From contig NZ_CM003596.1 of NCBI RefSeq assembly GCF_001435845.1, forward strand, positions 62,001 through 126,000: a DNA stretch of 64,000 nucleotides, read 5' to 3'. The DNA is from Psychrobacter sp. P11G3 (GTDB lineage Bacteria; Pseudomonadota; Gammaproteobacteria; Pseudomonadales; Moraxellaceae). The translations under genes and the position numbers were made by a program. The notes beneath the pieces were generated by a model, which worked only from the letters and a program-made list of their open reading frames with translations, had not been told where the DNA came from and searched no databases. Positions 20,796-30,246 of the stretch are shown piece after piece (the stretch's first letter is position 1; the number at the start of each line of letters is the position of its first letter).

Positions 20796-21296
20796 ATGAA
20801 GCTTTCGACTAAAGTTGCAGAACTGACTAATATTATTGCCCCTGCCGTGGCCGCTTGTGATGTGTCATTATGGGGTATCGAGTTTGCGCCACAAGGTCGT
20901 CGCTCTTTACTACGTATCTATATTGAAGCATTGCCAGAAGAGCAAGCCCAAGATAAACAAGTAACGATTGAAGACTGCGCGGCAGTAAATCATCAAGTAA
21001 GCGGTATCTTAGAAGTTCATGATCCTATCGCTGGTGAGTACATCTTAGAAGTATCTTCACCTGGTTTTGATCGTGCGTTTTTCTCAGATGAGCAAATGCA
21101 TGCGTATGTTGGTCAAACTGTGAGCTTGCGTTTGATTCAAGCTATCGGTACAGGCGATCAAAAACGTCGTAAAGCCACAGGTACTTTAGATAGTATTGAT
21201 GAAAACTCTTTAAAACTGACGTCAAGTGATGGCGAGCAGTTTGAGATTGCACTAAGTAATATTGATAAAGCCAATTTGATTTATGAAGATGCCTAG
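20796..21296 (+). CDS. rimP: Ribosome maturation factor RimP
   Basis: 166 residues. It has the two-domain RimP layout: an N-terminal alpha/beta domain (LTNIIAPAVAACDVSLWGIEF, LRIYIEA, VTIEDCAAVNHQVSGILEVHDPIAGEYILEVSSPGFDR) and a C-terminal small barrel (LRLIQAIGTGDQKRRKATGTLDSIDENSLKL). RimP binds the 30S precursor and aids late assembly. The ribosome-binding site is weak (AGAGA). It is the first protein gene of the nusA-infB transcription unit. Confidence 0.93.
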   Translation: MKLSTKVAELTNIIAPAVAACDVSLWGIEFAPQGRRSLLRIYIEALPEEQAQDKQVTIEDCAAVNHQVSGILEVHDPIAGEYILEVSSPGFDRAFFSDEQMHAYVGQTVSLRLIQAIGTGDQKRRKATGTLDSIDENSLKLTSSDGEQFEIALSNIDKANLIYEDA

Positions 21297-21431
21297 ATTT
21301 TTACTAGGGTAACTGTTTATAAATAGACAGTTTTATTTTTCAATAGCTTATGTGGCTTATAGCAACTATATAATAGCAGCAACCAAATTATAAAATTTAA
21401 GTCAATTAAAAAATGATAGGACAGGTATAGC

Positions 21432-22916
21432 ATGAGTCGTGAAATCTTAACGGTAGTAGAAACTGTCAGTAATGAAAAGGGCTTAAATCCTGAAGATATC
21501 TTTGAAGCAATTGAAGACGCTTTGGTGGTATCGACTAAAAAGAAAGTATATACCGAGCAGCCAGAAGTGGCTGTACGGGTAGCAATCGACCGTGCAACTG
21601 GCGATTACGATACTTATCGTTACTGGACAGTGGTTGCAGATGAAGACCATGAAATGCCAGCTTGTCAGCTTGCTATCACCGATCTTGATCAGGAAGAATG
21701 GTCAATTGGTGATATTAAAGAAGAGCAAATTGAATCAATCGAATTTGGTCGTATTGCTGCTACTCAAGCCAAACAGGTCATCATTCAAAAGATTCGTGAA
21801 GCTGAGCGTGCACTAGTTGCAGACGCTTTCGAGCCGCGTGTTGGAGAGATGATGTATGGCGAAGTCAAAAAACAGACTCGTGATGGCTATATCATAGATT
21901 TGGGTGACAATGCCGAAGGTTACTTGTCACGTGATCAGATGTTGCCACGCGAACAACTACGTGCAAAATCGCGTATTAATGCCATCTTATATCATGTAAA
22001 CCGTGAAAACCGCGGTGCACAGTTACTGTTATCTCGCACGCATCCTGAAATGCTATCAGCATTGATGCAAAAAGAAGTGCCTGAGATTGCAGAACAAATT
22101 ATCGAAATTCGTAACGTCGCTCGTCTGCCAGGTACTCGTGCTAAAATAGCCGTGAAGACTAACGATCATCGTATTGATCCAGTTGGTGCCTGTATTGGTA
22201 TGCGTGGTACACGTATCCAAGCAGTACAGCAAGAGTTAGACGGTGAGCGTATTGATGTCGTGGTATGGTCAGATGATCCTGCCCAGTTCATCATCAGCTC
22301 TCTAGAGCCTGCTGACGTAAGCAGTATCATTTTAGATGAAGATACGCAAACGGCAGACATTATCTTTAGCACCAATGATCAGTTGGCGCGTGCTATTGGC
22401 TCACAAGGTCAAAACGTACGTCTAGCGTCTGAGTTGACGGGCTATAAGCTTAATATGATGCTTGAAGAAGAGTATCAGCAACGTCAACAAAACGAATCGA
22501 AAGCGTTTATTGAATTATTCTATGAGCGCCTAGAAGTAGATAAAGATTTAGCACAGGCATTGGTTGATATTGGTTTTACCAGTATTGAAGAAGTGGCCTA
22601 TGTGCCCGTTGAGACTTTCTATGATATTGAAGGTCTAGACGATGAAGCAATTGATATGATTCAAGAGCGTGCTAAAGAAGTCGTCATCGCTGATGAACTG
22701 GTCAAACAACAGAACATGAAAGAGCCAAGTCAAGAGCTTCAAGAGCTTGAAGGTATGACAGTCAGTTGGGCTTATAAAATGGCGCAAAAAGACATCATTA
22801 CTGTTGATGACTTGGCAGAACAAGCCGTCTTCGATCTAGAAGATATCGAAGGATTAGACTCTGAAACTGCAGGAAAACTCATCATGAAAGCTCGGGAATC
22901 TTGGTTCGATGAATAA
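21432..22916 (+). CDS. nusA: Transcription termination/antitermination protein NusA
   Basis: 494 residues. Domains in order: an N-terminal RNA-polymerase-binding domain (about 1-125), S1 (GEMMYGEVKKQTRDGYIIDLGDNAEGYLSRDQMLP, about 135-200), KH1 and KH2 (VGACIGMRGTRIQAVQQELDGERIDVVVW; ARAIGSQGQNVRLASELTGYKLNMM), and two C-terminal acidic helix-hairpin-helix repeats that in E. coli contact the RNA polymerase alpha subunit. The length equals that of E. coli NusA. It modulates pausing, termination and rRNA antitermination. Confidence 0.95.
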   Translation: MSREILTVVETVSNEKGLNPEDIFEAIEDALVVSTKKKVYTEQPEVAVRVAIDRATGDYDTYRYWTVVADEDHEMPACQLAITDLDQEEWSIGDIKEEQIESIEFGRIAATQAKQVIIQKIREAERALVADAFEPRVGEMMYGEVKKQTRDGYIIDLGDNAEGYLSRDQMLPREQLRAKSRINAILYHVNRENRGAQLLLSRTHPEMLSALMQKEVPEIAEQIIEIRNVARLPGTRAKIAVKTNDHRIDPVGACIGMRGTRIQAVQQELDGERIDVVVWSDDPAQFIISSLEPADVSSIILDEDTQTADIIFSTNDQLARAIGSQGQNVRLASELTGYKLNMMLEEEYQQRQQNESKAFIELFYERLEVDKDLAQALVDIGFTSIEEVAYVPVETFYDIEGLDDEAIDMIQERAKEVVIADELVKQQNMKEPSQELQELEGMTVSWAYKMAQKDIITVDDLAEQAVFDLEDIEGLDSETAGKLIMKARESWFDE

Positions 22917-23063
22917 GCGGTAACTGCATATCGCTGTCTTTTGGTGATATGCTATTGAGAATAAAGTGCTGATATTATTTATAAGTATCAGCCTTAACCC
23001 AATCATTTGTAGCCAACAACTGAATTGAACATATAGCAAATAATAGACAGTAGGTGATAATAA

Positions 23064-25790
23064 ATGGCAGATAAGACCGTCAAAGAACTGGCAGAAATGG
23101 TAGGCAAAACTACAGATGCTGTAAAGCAGCAATTAGTAGATGCTGGCCTGCCTGCTCGCGCAGAGGATGACCTAGTCACCGAGCTTGAGCAAGAAAAGCT
23201 GGTGACGTATTTAAAGCAAAGTCATGGTCAACAAGAAAAGCGTCGTATTAGTCTTAAATCTAAGACGACCAGTACTGCACGTGTGACCGGCTCTTCTGGT
23301 AAATCTAAGAGCGTCAACGTCGAAGTGCGTAAAAAGAAAGTATTTGAAAAGCCTGATCCAGAAAAAATGGCTGAAGAGCTAGCCGCTCGTGAGCAGGCTC
23401 TAATAGAGTCTCAAGAACGTGCAGCAAAAGAAGCTGAAGAACGCGCCGCTACTAAGAAGAAAGCGGAAGAGCGTCAAGCAGCAACGCTAGCAGCGATGCG
23501 TGCAAGCTTGGGCTCTAGCAAAAAATCAGACGACAAGAATGATGATATTTCTACATCAGTTGTCGTCAAAAAAGGCGGTAAAGCGACGGCTGAAGTTAAG
23601 CCTAAAGAACAGCCGAAGAAGAAAGTTGCTGCAACCAAGCCTAAAGTTGAAACCGCTGCTGAGCGTAAAGCTCGCGAGACTCGTGAGAAAGAAGAAGCGC
23701 GTCTGCGTGAAATCGAATTAGAAACCCGCCGCACACAAGCTGAAGAAGCGCAAAAGCGTACACTTGAGCAAATGCGTAAAATGGCTGGTAAATATACAGA
23801 TCGTGAACCTGTTACTGAAGTACGTAAAGATGAGCCATTGGCTGAAGGTCTGGTCGGTGATGCACTAGAAGAGTCTTTCGAAAAAGAACGTCGCGAAATC
23901 AAACGTGGTTCGAACAGTACTGGTACTCGTGGTCGTCGTCGTAAGAACCAAGATGAGCGCGAAATCAAAAACCGCAAAAACGGTTTGCGTTCAACTCAGG
24001 CATCACAGCATAAGTTTGAAAAACCTGTCGAAAAAATCGTCTATGATGTCGAGATTAGTGAGCAAATTTCAGTTGCCGATCTTGCTCAGCGTATGGCGGT
24101 TAAAGCTCGCGAAGTAACCAAATTACTTATGAAAATGGGTGAAATGGCTCGTGAGTCAGATACGATTGATCAAGCAACCGCAAGCTTGCTTGTTGAAGAA
24201 ATGGGTCACAACCCAGTACCAGTTAGTGATACTAAAGTTGAAGATGACTTACAGTACGCAGTTGATGAGCGTAGTAGTAACATCCAGACTCGTCCACCGG
24301 TAGTAACTATCATGGGTCACGTCGATCATGGTAAGACATCACTACTAGATAAAATTCGTGAAACGAAAGTTGCTAATGGTGAAGCGGGCGGCATTACACA
24401 GCATATCGGTGCTTACCATGTAAAAACTGATCGCGGTGTTATTACTTTCCTTGATACTCCAGGTCACGCAGCGTTTAGCGCAATGCGTTCACGTGGTGCT
24501 CAAGCGACTGATATCGTTGTATTGGTGGTTGCAGCTGACGATGGCATGATGCCACAAACAGCAGAAGCAATTGATCATGCACGTGCAGCTGGTACGCCAA
24601 TCATTGTTGCTATCAACAAAATGGATAAGCCAGGTGCTGATCCTGACCGTGTTCTTAATGAATTAACGACGAAAGAAGTTGTTTCAGAAGAATGGGGCGG
24701 CGATACACCAATGGCTCGTATCTCAGCCAAAACAGGCGAAGGTATCGAAGACTTACTAGAATTCATTAGCTTACAAGCTGAGCTAATGGAACTAGAAGCG
24801 CCATTAGACGGTGCTGCTCAGGGTGTGGTTATTGAGTCAAGACTTGAAAAAGGTCGTGGTCCTGTCGTTAGTGTCCTAGTGAAAAAAGGTACATTGAAAC
24901 AAGGCGACTTGGTTCTAGCTGGTGAGCACTATGGTAAAGTTCGTGCATTAACAGACGAGCATGGCCAACGTATCAAATCAGCTGGTCCTTCTATCCCTGT
25001 AGAGATTTTAGGTTTGCCTGAGACACCTGCTGCTGGTAGTGAGTTCCTAGTGGTAACGGATGAGAAAAAAGCTCGTGAAGTTGCGGACTTTAGAACCAAC
25101 CGTGAGCGTGAGCGTCAACTTGAGCGTCAAAATGCCATGCGTTTAGAAAGCATGTTTGACCAGATGGGCCAAGGCGATGTGTCATTCTTGAATATCGTAC
25201 TAAAAACAGACGTACGTGGTTCACTTGAGGCACTACTAGCCGCCCTAAACGAATTGTCTACTGACGAAGTAAAAGTCAGAGTGATCAGTTCAGGCGTTGG
25301 TCCTATCTCTGAGTCTGATGTAACCCTTGCAGAATCGAGTGAAGCAGTACTATTAGGCTTCAACGTTCGTGCAGATGCTACCGCACGCCGCAAAGCAGAC
25401 ACTGCTAACATGGATATTCGCTACTATAGCGTAATCTATGGTTTGATCGATGATGTTAAATCAGCAATGAGCGGTATGCTTGCTCCTGAACATCGTGAGA
25501 AAATCCTTGGTGTTGCAGACGTTCGTGAAGTATTCCGTTCTAGTAAGTTCGGTGCTGCTGCTGGTTGTATGGTGGTCGAAGGTACAATCTATCGCAACAA
25601 ACCTATCCGCGTATTGCGTGATGACCAAGTTATCTTTACTGGTCAATTGCAATCATTGCGTCGTTACAAAGAAGACGTTAATGAAGTACGTACTGGTATG
25701 GAATGTGGTTTGGCTGTTCGTGGCTATGATGTTGAAGCTGGCGATAAGATCGAAGTCTTTGAAATTCAAGAGTTTGCACGTACTATCTAA
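23064..25790 (+). CDS. infB: Translation initiation factor IF-2
   Basis: 908 residues. It opens with an IF2-N helix bundle ([24 protein letters not shown]), then a long Lys/Glu/Ala-rich linker (about 100-330) and a second IF2-N domain ([25 protein letters not shown]). The GTPase core has G1 [10 protein letters not shown]3 DTPGHAAF and G4 [10 protein letters not shown], with a T-rich switch I ([11 protein letters not shown]). The C-terminal domains that bind fMet-tRNA follow ([33 protein letters not shown]). It guides initiator tRNA onto the 30S subunit. Confidence 0.96.
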   Translation: MADKTVKELAEMVGKTTDAVKQQLVDAGLPARAEDDLVTELEQEKLVTYLKQSHGQQEKRRISLKSKTTSTARVTGSSGKSKSVNVEVRKKKVFEKPDPEKMAEELAAREQALIESQERAAKEAEERAATKKKAEERQAATLAAMRASLGSSKKSDDKNDDISTSVVVKKGGKATAEVKPKEQPKKKVAATKPKVETAAERKARETREKEEARLREIELETRRTQAEEAQKRTLEQMRKMAGKYTDREPVTEVRKDEPLAEGLVGDALEESFEKERREIKRGSNSTGTRGRRRKNQDEREIKNRKNGLRSTQASQHKFEKPVEKIVYDVEISEQISVADLAQRMAVKAREVTKLLMKMGEMARESDTIDQATASLLVEEMGHNPVPVSDTKVEDDLQYAVDERSSNIQTRPPVVTIMGHVDHGKTSLLDKIRETKVANGEAGGITQHIGAYHVKTDRGVITFLDTPGHAAFSAMRSRGAQATDIVVLVVAADDGMMPQTAEAIDHARAAGTPIIVAINKMDKPGADPDRVLNELTTKEVVSEEWGGDTPMARISAKTGEGIEDLLEFISLQAELMELEAPLDGAAQGVVIESRLEKGRGPVVSVLVKKGTLKQGDLVLAGEHYGKVRALTDEHGQRIKSAGPSIPVEILGLPETPAAGSEFLVVTDEKKAREVADFRTNRERERQLERQNAMRLESMFDQMGQGDVSFLNIVLKTDVRGSLEALLAALNELSTDEVKVRVISSGVGPISESDVTLAESSEAVLLGFNVRADATARRKADTANMDIRYYSVIYGLIDDVKSAMSGMLAPEHREKILGVADVREVFRSSKFGAAAGCMVVEGTIYRNKPIRVLRDDQVIFTGQLQSLRRYKEDVNEVRTGMECGLAVRGYDVEAGDKIEVFEIQEFARTI

Positions 25791-25879
25791 AGCTGCTGTT
25801 CGATAGCAGAGTATGTATTAATGCAATATGCGTAATCCGCTGAGCTATTTAGATACTTTGCTAATATTCAGCTGTACTT

Positions 25880-25913
25880 AGGCCTAACAGGTACATCCTG
25901 CTAGGCCTTTTTT
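25880..25913 (+). terminator. Intrinsic terminator between infB and rbfA
   Basis: AGGCCTA/TAGGCCT outer stem and CAGG/CCTG inner stem around a 5-base loop, followed by six T. The stem is strong, yet it lies inside what is one operon in E. coli. Confidence 0.85.
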
Positions 25914-25991
25914 AGCATATATCAGTGCAACATCTATTAATTAGCAGACTTATACAGTAATAAAATAAGCCCATTAAAGTAAGGTAACAAC

Positions 25992-26381
25992 ATGAACCAA
26001 CGTTTACAAAGATTGTCGGATCAGATTCAGCGTGAGCTTGCTGTTCTTATTCGCGATGAAGTCAATGACCCTCGTCTAACGGGTTTTGTCACGATCTCTA
26101 GTGTCAAAGTGAGCCCAGATTTAGGTTATGCGGACGTCTATGTCACTATCATGGAGCCTGAGCTCAATGATGCTATGAACAAGACCAACCATGAAGAAAG
26201 CATCAAAGTATTGAATAAAGCGGCAGGGTTTTTGCGTACGGAATTAAGCCATAGCTTAAAGACACGTACTACGCCGCGCTTACGTTTTCATTACGATGAA
26301 GTAACGGCTCGTGGTAACTATATGATGGACTTGATTAGTAAGGCCGTGACTAAAACTGAGCAAAACAAGAATGACGAGTAA
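25992..26381 (+). CDS. rbfA: Ribosome-binding factor A
   Basis: 129 residues with the KH-type RbfA fold: QRLSDQIQRELAVLIRDEVNDPRLTGFVTISSVKVSPDLGYADVYVTI, then KAAGFLRTELSHSLKTRTTPRLRFHYDEV. RbfA helps 16S 5' end maturation and is needed for cold adaptation in E. coli. An AAGGTAA ribosome-binding site precedes the ATG. truB starts 9 bases after the stop. Confidence 0.94.
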   Translation: MNQRLQRLSDQIQRELAVLIRDEVNDPRLTGFVTISSVKVSPDLGYADVYVTIMEPELNDAMNKTNHEESIKVLNKAAGFLRTELSHSLKTRTTPRLRFHYDEVTARGNYMMDLISKAVTKTEQNKNDE

Positions 26382-26390
26382 ATTATTATT

Positions 26391-27482
26391 ATGTCTATAG
26401 CGTCTAAGCAAGTTGATAAAAAAGCCAATAAAGTACCTGAAAAAGTAAAAGTTTCAGGTGTCATATTGGTGGATAAACCCAAAGGTATGACCTCGCAGCA
26501 AGTCGTGTCAAAAGTGAAGTATTTATTTAAGTCACCGATACACGATAGTAAAAAGGCAGGGCATACAGGAACGCTTGATCCGATGGCAACTGGCCTGTTG
26601 CCTATTTGCTTGGGCGAAGCCACCAAGTTTAGCCATTATCAACTGGATGCTGATAAATCTTATCAAGCGACTATCTTGCTAGGTAGTCAAACCGATACTG
26701 GTGATGCTGATGGCCAAATCGTAACGCAAGCTTCTATACCAGTATTTGATGAAGCCTCATTGGCGACTATTGCACAGCAGTTTTTGGGTGCTCAGCAGCA
26801 GATACCACCGATGTACTCAGCGCTAAAAAAAGACGGTAAAAAACTGTATGAATATGCCCGCGCGGGCATTGAAGTTGATAGGCCGCCTAGAAATATCACG
26901 ATTAAAGCAATCAATCTACAGATGATAGATGACACCCAGATTAATCTAACGGTTACTTGTACGAAAGGTACTTACGTACGTGTATTAGCAGAAGATATTG
27001 CAAAGCAGTTAGGTACGCTAGGACATTTGACGGCATTACGCCGTACACAAGTAGGGAGCTTTAGCATTGATGATGCGATCGCTTTATCATCGTTAGAAGA
27101 GCATGGTTTAGAGGAGCGTCAGTCTTGGCTACTGCCCATTGACGCTTGTATTGATATCAATGCTGAACTGACGCTGACAGAGGAGCAATGCGCTCGCGTA
27201 CATATGGGGCAGCGCCTAAACGTATTTGATGAGCTGACAGGTAAGCTCAAAAATTATGTTGCTAATATGGTTTCTAACCAGCTGTCTAATGATAGTTCTG
27301 TCGGTATTGATGGTGACGCTAGTACCAATGGTAAAGCTGATACTGGTCTTGATGCGCCTCAGCCATTAGAGCATGAAATACCTATTGATATACGTTTGCT
27401 TAATGAGCAGGGAGAGTTTCTTGGTCTGGGGTCTGTGAGCTTAAACGGACGTCTACAACCTAAGAAATTGATTCAGCGCTAA
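26391..27482 (+). CDS. truB: tRNA pseudouridine(55) synthase TruB
   Basis: 363 residues. Makes pseudouridine 55 in the T loop of tRNAs. It shows GVILVDKPKGMTSQQVV, the catalytic Asp in GHTGTLDPMATGLLPICLGEATKF, KSYQATILLGSQTDTGDADG, PPMYSALKKDGKKLYEYARAG and the RVLAEDIAKQLGTLGHLTALRRTQVGSF segment. The C-terminal part contains a polar Asn/Ser/Asp insertion at about residues 293-328, in the PUA-like tail, which makes it ~50 residues longer than E. coli TruB. Confidence 0.94.
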   Translation: MSIASKQVDKKANKVPEKVKVSGVILVDKPKGMTSQQVVSKVKYLFKSPIHDSKKAGHTGTLDPMATGLLPICLGEATKFSHYQLDADKSYQATILLGSQTDTGDADGQIVTQASIPVFDEASLATIAQQFLGAQQQIPPMYSALKKDGKKLYEYARAGIEVDRPPRNITIKAINLQMIDDTQINLTVTCTKGTYVRVLAEDIAKQLGTLGHLTALRRTQVGSFSIDDAIALSSLEEHGLEERQSWLLPIDACIDINAELTLTEEQCARVHMGQRLNVFDELTGKLKNYVANMVSNQLSNDSSVGIDGDASTNGKADTGLDAPQPLEHEIPIDIRLLNEQGEFLGLGSVSLNGRLQPKKLIQR

Positions 27483-27866
27483 TAGTGACGTTTTCATCAA
27501 TGTTACTTAAATAGAGAAACTACCACTTAACATTGACCTGATTTACTAATAGTTTACACTAATCACATACCGTCACATTTTATTGCAGGTTTCGCCTATG
27601 GTGAAACCTGTTTTTTTTGTACTCTAGATTCATCAGATAAGGAATGCTGAGCTAAAAAATAAAACGGATAAATATCATAAAAATAAAAAATTGCTATAAA
27701 GCAAATAATTAAAAATAGACAATCAAAAGAAAAAAATAATGTAGAAAGGACGCATTTGAATAAAAATGAAATAGTTCAAAGGAAAATGTGCTACTGAATA
27801 ATAATAAAACTAACTTATAAAAATATACTGGCTCACACAAACTAATAGATAAGAAGAAGGAAAGTT
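27483..27866. other. Intergenic region between truB and the PfpI gene
   Basis: 384 bp. It contains the strong truB terminator (27586-27618), followed by about 240 bp of very A-rich DNA that must carry the promoter of the downstream stress-type genes. No ORF is supported. Confidence 0.5.
27586..27618 (+). terminator. Intrinsic terminator of the rbfA-truB unit
   Basis: 11-bp stem (CAGGTTTCGCC / GGTGAAACCTG, one G-T pair) with a 3-base loop and eight T. It separates truB from the genes inserted before rpsO. Confidence 0.9.
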
Positions 27867-28391
27867 ATGAAAACGATCGCTTTTTTACTGCATAACCACT
27901 TTGAACAAGCAGAGTACGAAGACGTCAATAATCAGCTAAAAGACAAAGGTTACAAGACACTTCTCATAACAACAAATGATAAAAAAGAAGTGCAAGCCAT
28001 GCAGCAAGATGTGGATAAAAGTGATACTTTTACTGCCGATATCTTTGCAGAAGATGCCAACGTCTCTGACTATGATGCATTGGTGTTACCAGGTGGTACT
28101 GTCAACGCTGATACTATTCGTGGTAACGAAAAGGCTCATCAAATTATCAACGCTATCAATAAAGCAGGAAAGCCATTAGCTGTGATTTGTCATGCTCCTT
28201 GGGTTCTCATCAATACAGGTATTGCTAAAGGCAAAACCCTTACCGCTTACCCTACATTGCAACTAGATTTAGAAAATGCTGGAGCAAACTATGTAGATAA
28301 GACAGTACAAGTAGATGGTAATCTCATTACATCGCGTAACCCAGACGATATACCCAATTTTGTTGATGCTATAGATAAAGCATTATCTTAG
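27867..28391 (+). CDS. DJ-1/PfpI family protein (YhbO-like class I glutamine amidotransferase fold)
   Basis: 174 residues. It has the PfpI-type fold: IAFLLHNHFEQAEYEDVNNQLKDKGY at the start, YDALVLPGGTVNADTIRGN, and the nucleophile elbow LAVICHAPWVLINTGIAKGKTLTAYP with Cys and His. The C-terminus (VQVDGNLITSRNPDDIPNFVDAIDKAL) is typical. Family members such as YhbO/PfpI protect against oxidative, thermal and glyoxal stress; deglycase or protease activity is debated. It has a strong ribosome-binding site (AGAAGGAAAG). It lies between truB and rpsO with two small acidic genes. Confidence 0.88.
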   Translation: MKTIAFLLHNHFEQAEYEDVNNQLKDKGYKTLLITTNDKKEVQAMQQDVDKSDTFTADIFAEDANVSDYDALVLPGGTVNADTIRGNEKAHQIINAINKAGKPLAVICHAPWVLINTGIAKGKTLTAYPTLQLDLENAGANYVDKTVQVDGNLITSRNPDDIPNFVDAIDKALS

Positions 28392-28482
28392 AATTTTGAA
28401 TTCTGACTAAACAAGTTCATTAAGTACTATTAAATTTCAACTCCGTATAACTTATATTTATAATCATAACTAAGGAAATACT

Positions 28483-28644
28483 ATGTCAAATTCTAACCCA
28501 AACGATACTAAGCTTGAGCAACAGCGTTCTGATTCAGCAGAAGCAGCGCTTAAAGGTCAAACTGAAGACAATCATAATGAAAACAGCGAAGCAGCAGCAG
28601 AACGTATCGCAGCTAACTTAGAAGATGAGAAAGAAGACAAGTAA
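28483..28644 (+). CDS. Small acidic hydrophilic protein (53 residues)
   Basis: Starts MSNSNPNDTKLEQQRSD and ends NLEDEKEDK. It has no Cys, Trp, Tyr or Phe and is rich in Glu, Asn, Ala and Asp, so it is probably disordered with an Ala-rich helix (SEAAAERIAANLEDE). AAGGAAA lies 7 bases before the ATG, which supports real translation. I recognise no family. Its position after a PfpI gene and before a similar small gene suggests a stress-induced hydrophilic protein; this is inference only. Confidence 0.6.
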   Translation: MSNSNPNDTKLEQQRSDSAEAALKGQTEDNHNENSEAAAERIAANLEDEKEDK

Positions 28645-28757
28645 GTTTTTAATATGTCACCTGTAATAGGTGGCGTTGATACGTTTATAGTTTGCACGTC
28701 TTATGATCGATGAGTGCAACTACAGTTAGTCCACAGAACAATAATTTAGGAGCTAAT

Positions 28758-28934
28758 ATGAGTAATTCACCGAACAATATGGACGAGCAGGAAAAAGAGA
28801 TTGAAAAGCTTGCAGAAGAAATCAATCCAAGTGAGCATACTGCCCCAGAAAGTCTAGCGGAAGTGACTACTGCTGCGCCTCTTGAAGATGATGAACTAGG
28901 CGGCAATGCGACAGAGTCTAACGCTAATAATTAG
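28758..28934 (+). CDS. Small acidic hydrophilic protein (58 residues), similar in style to its upstream neighbour
   Basis: I start it at the ATG at 28758 (MSNSPNNMDEQEKEIEKLAEE) because TTTAGGAGC lies just before it; an in-frame ATG at 28710 lacks such a site. It is Glu/Asn/Ala-rich with a short amphipathic helix (EQEKEIEKLAEEI) and no aromatic residues. It shares the N-terminal MSNS-Pro/Asn-rich opening with the preceding 53-residue protein, so the two may be diverged duplicates. Function unknown. Confidence 0.6.
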   Translation: MSNSPNNMDEQEKEIEKLAEEINPSEHTAPESLAEVTTAAPLEDDELGGNATESNANN

Positions 28935-29311
28935 CCTAGGTAGGATCTTAATAGATAGTTATCTATTAAATACTAGTTACCAGAGACCAAAGGTAGCGTT
29001 ACAAGTATTATGAAAAACTGCTGCTAGTTCAGCAGTTTTTTGTTATAATTACCCCCACATTTAAATTAGGTTTTGATGATGTACTGTAGGTAGCTCATTA
29101 CTTTGATTAAGTAGTGCTATAGCTAAATGCAATGTACGATTTAGAACATACTAAATGGTTGTTAACTGAGCTTGTCGTACACTAGGTCAACTCTAGTAAT
29201 GCAGGGTTGTCCTGAATGGCGTACAGGTTATTTTATTTATTATTCTATTGCTTTAATACTGACGCAAATTGCAGTCCGTTTTTAGAGTTATTAGCATTGC
29301 CGGAGATATTT
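28935..29311. other. Intergenic region upstream of rpsO
   Basis: 377 bp. It contains a strong terminator (29013-29041) immediately followed by a TATAAT at 29044-29049, then about 260 bp of rpsO leader. A reading frame in phase with rpsO opens at 29216 but lacks a ribosome-binding site. Confidence 0.5.
29013..29041 (+). terminator. Intrinsic terminator after the small acidic genes
   Basis: CTGCTG/CAGCAG stem prolonged by five A-T pairs, 6-base loop, six T. It isolates the PfpI-small-protein block from rpsO. Confidence 0.85.
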
Positions 29312-29578
29312 ATGCTAACTAATACCGATCGTGAACAAATCATCGCTCAATACCAACGTGGCGAAAATGACACTGGTTCTCCAGAAGTTCAAGTAGCTTT
29401 GTTGAGTGCTCGTATCAATGATTTGCAGAACCACTTTAAAGCACACAAAGCTGACCATCATAGCCGTCGCGGTCTTATCCGCATGGTTAACACGCGTCGT
29501 AAACTGCTTGATTACTTAAAAGGTAAAGACCTTGGTCGTTACACTACTCTAATCAGCCAGTTAGGTCTACGTCGTTAA
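29312..29578 (+). CDS. rpsO: 30S ribosomal protein S15
   Basis: 88 residues from the ATG at 29312 ([27 protein letters not shown]), which has a GGAG site 7 bases upstream and gives the usual S15 length. Conserved [44 protein letters not shown] is present. S15 binds the central domain of 16S rRNA early in assembly and, in E. coli, represses its own mRNA through a leader structure. A terminator follows, as between rpsO and pnp in E. coli. Confidence 0.96.
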   Translation: MLTNTDREQIIAQYQRGENDTGSPEVQVALLSARINDLQNHFKAHKADHHSRRGLIRMVNTRRKLLDYLKGKDLGRYTTLISQLGLRR

Positions 29579-30246
29579 TCTAACGACAATAGTACGAGTG
29601 GATGCTGAATTTTTCGCTAAATCGCTTGGAACTTGTTTGTTATTATCGATAAAATAGATTTTTCCAAAAACGGTGTGGAATAGTTTCACGCCGTTTTTTT
29701 ATGCTTATTCGTTTTAGATACAGTGCTCAAATAGTAAGAGCTATAATTCCTTCTATAAAATAGCTAAGAGGAATATTGGTATAAACTGTACTAATCAAGC
29801 CTCAAATGCGACATTTTCTGACGATAATTGCGCTACTGTGCAATTAATTGGTCAATGGCTATAAATCACTGTAAAATAATGCCTTGTGAGTTTGATAGCG
29901 CATCTGCTACAGATATGGCGATTATTGATAAGATACTTATTATTTGGCTTGGTAATCGGCGCAGATAGCTGATATTTGAAAGTTCAGAAAATAGCCTGTA
30001 GGGTTTTTAGCATCGAAGTCTTTTGACTTAACGTCTTTTTGATAGTATTTATAGTAAAGCCAAAATTGCACGACCGAATATACATAATAGTACGATGTCT
30101 AACTCAGACAAATATATGAGATAACCAAGTAACGTTATTGGCATTGGTTGCGATGATTTCTAATAGAAAGCATGTCAACTGATAGCCATATACACAGAAT
30201 TTTAATGACAGATATCAGTTTTGTCAGTCAACATTAGGAAGATTAT
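29579..30246. other. Long rpsO-pnp spacer
   Basis: 668 bp with the rpsO terminator near its start. A possible promoter is TTGGTC (29848-29853) with TAAAAT (29872-29877) at 18 bp. A short stem (TGACA...TGTCA, about 30207-30226) sits just before the pnp ribosome-binding site. In E. coli the pnp leader is a regulatory target of RNase III and PNPase itself; the long leader here could serve the same purpose. No ORF is supported. Confidence 0.45.
29666..29700 (+). terminator. rpsO terminator
   Basis: A 12-bp stem (AACGGTGTGGAA / TTTCACGCCGTT with two G-T pairs) around a 3-base loop, followed by a T7 run. Confidence 0.88.

Noticed and set aside
23474..23977. 167-residue minus-strand ORF within infB
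   Set aside because: Arg/Ser-rich shadow of the Lys/Glu-rich IF2 linker; infB coding is certain.
29044..29049. TATAAT after the small-gene terminator as the rpsO promoter
   Set aside because: The hexamer is perfect but there is no acceptable -35 at 16-18 bp, which would lie in the terminator stem, so I mention it only in the intergenic entry.
29216..29311. N-terminal extension of rpsO
   Set aside because: The upstream ATG has no ribosome-binding site and would add 32 hydrophobic/Cys residues not found in S15.
29856..29969. 37-codon plus-strand frame in the rpsO-pnp spacer (MAINHCKIMPCEFD...)
   Set aside because: No ribosome-binding site, no similarity recognised; short frames of this size are expected by chance.
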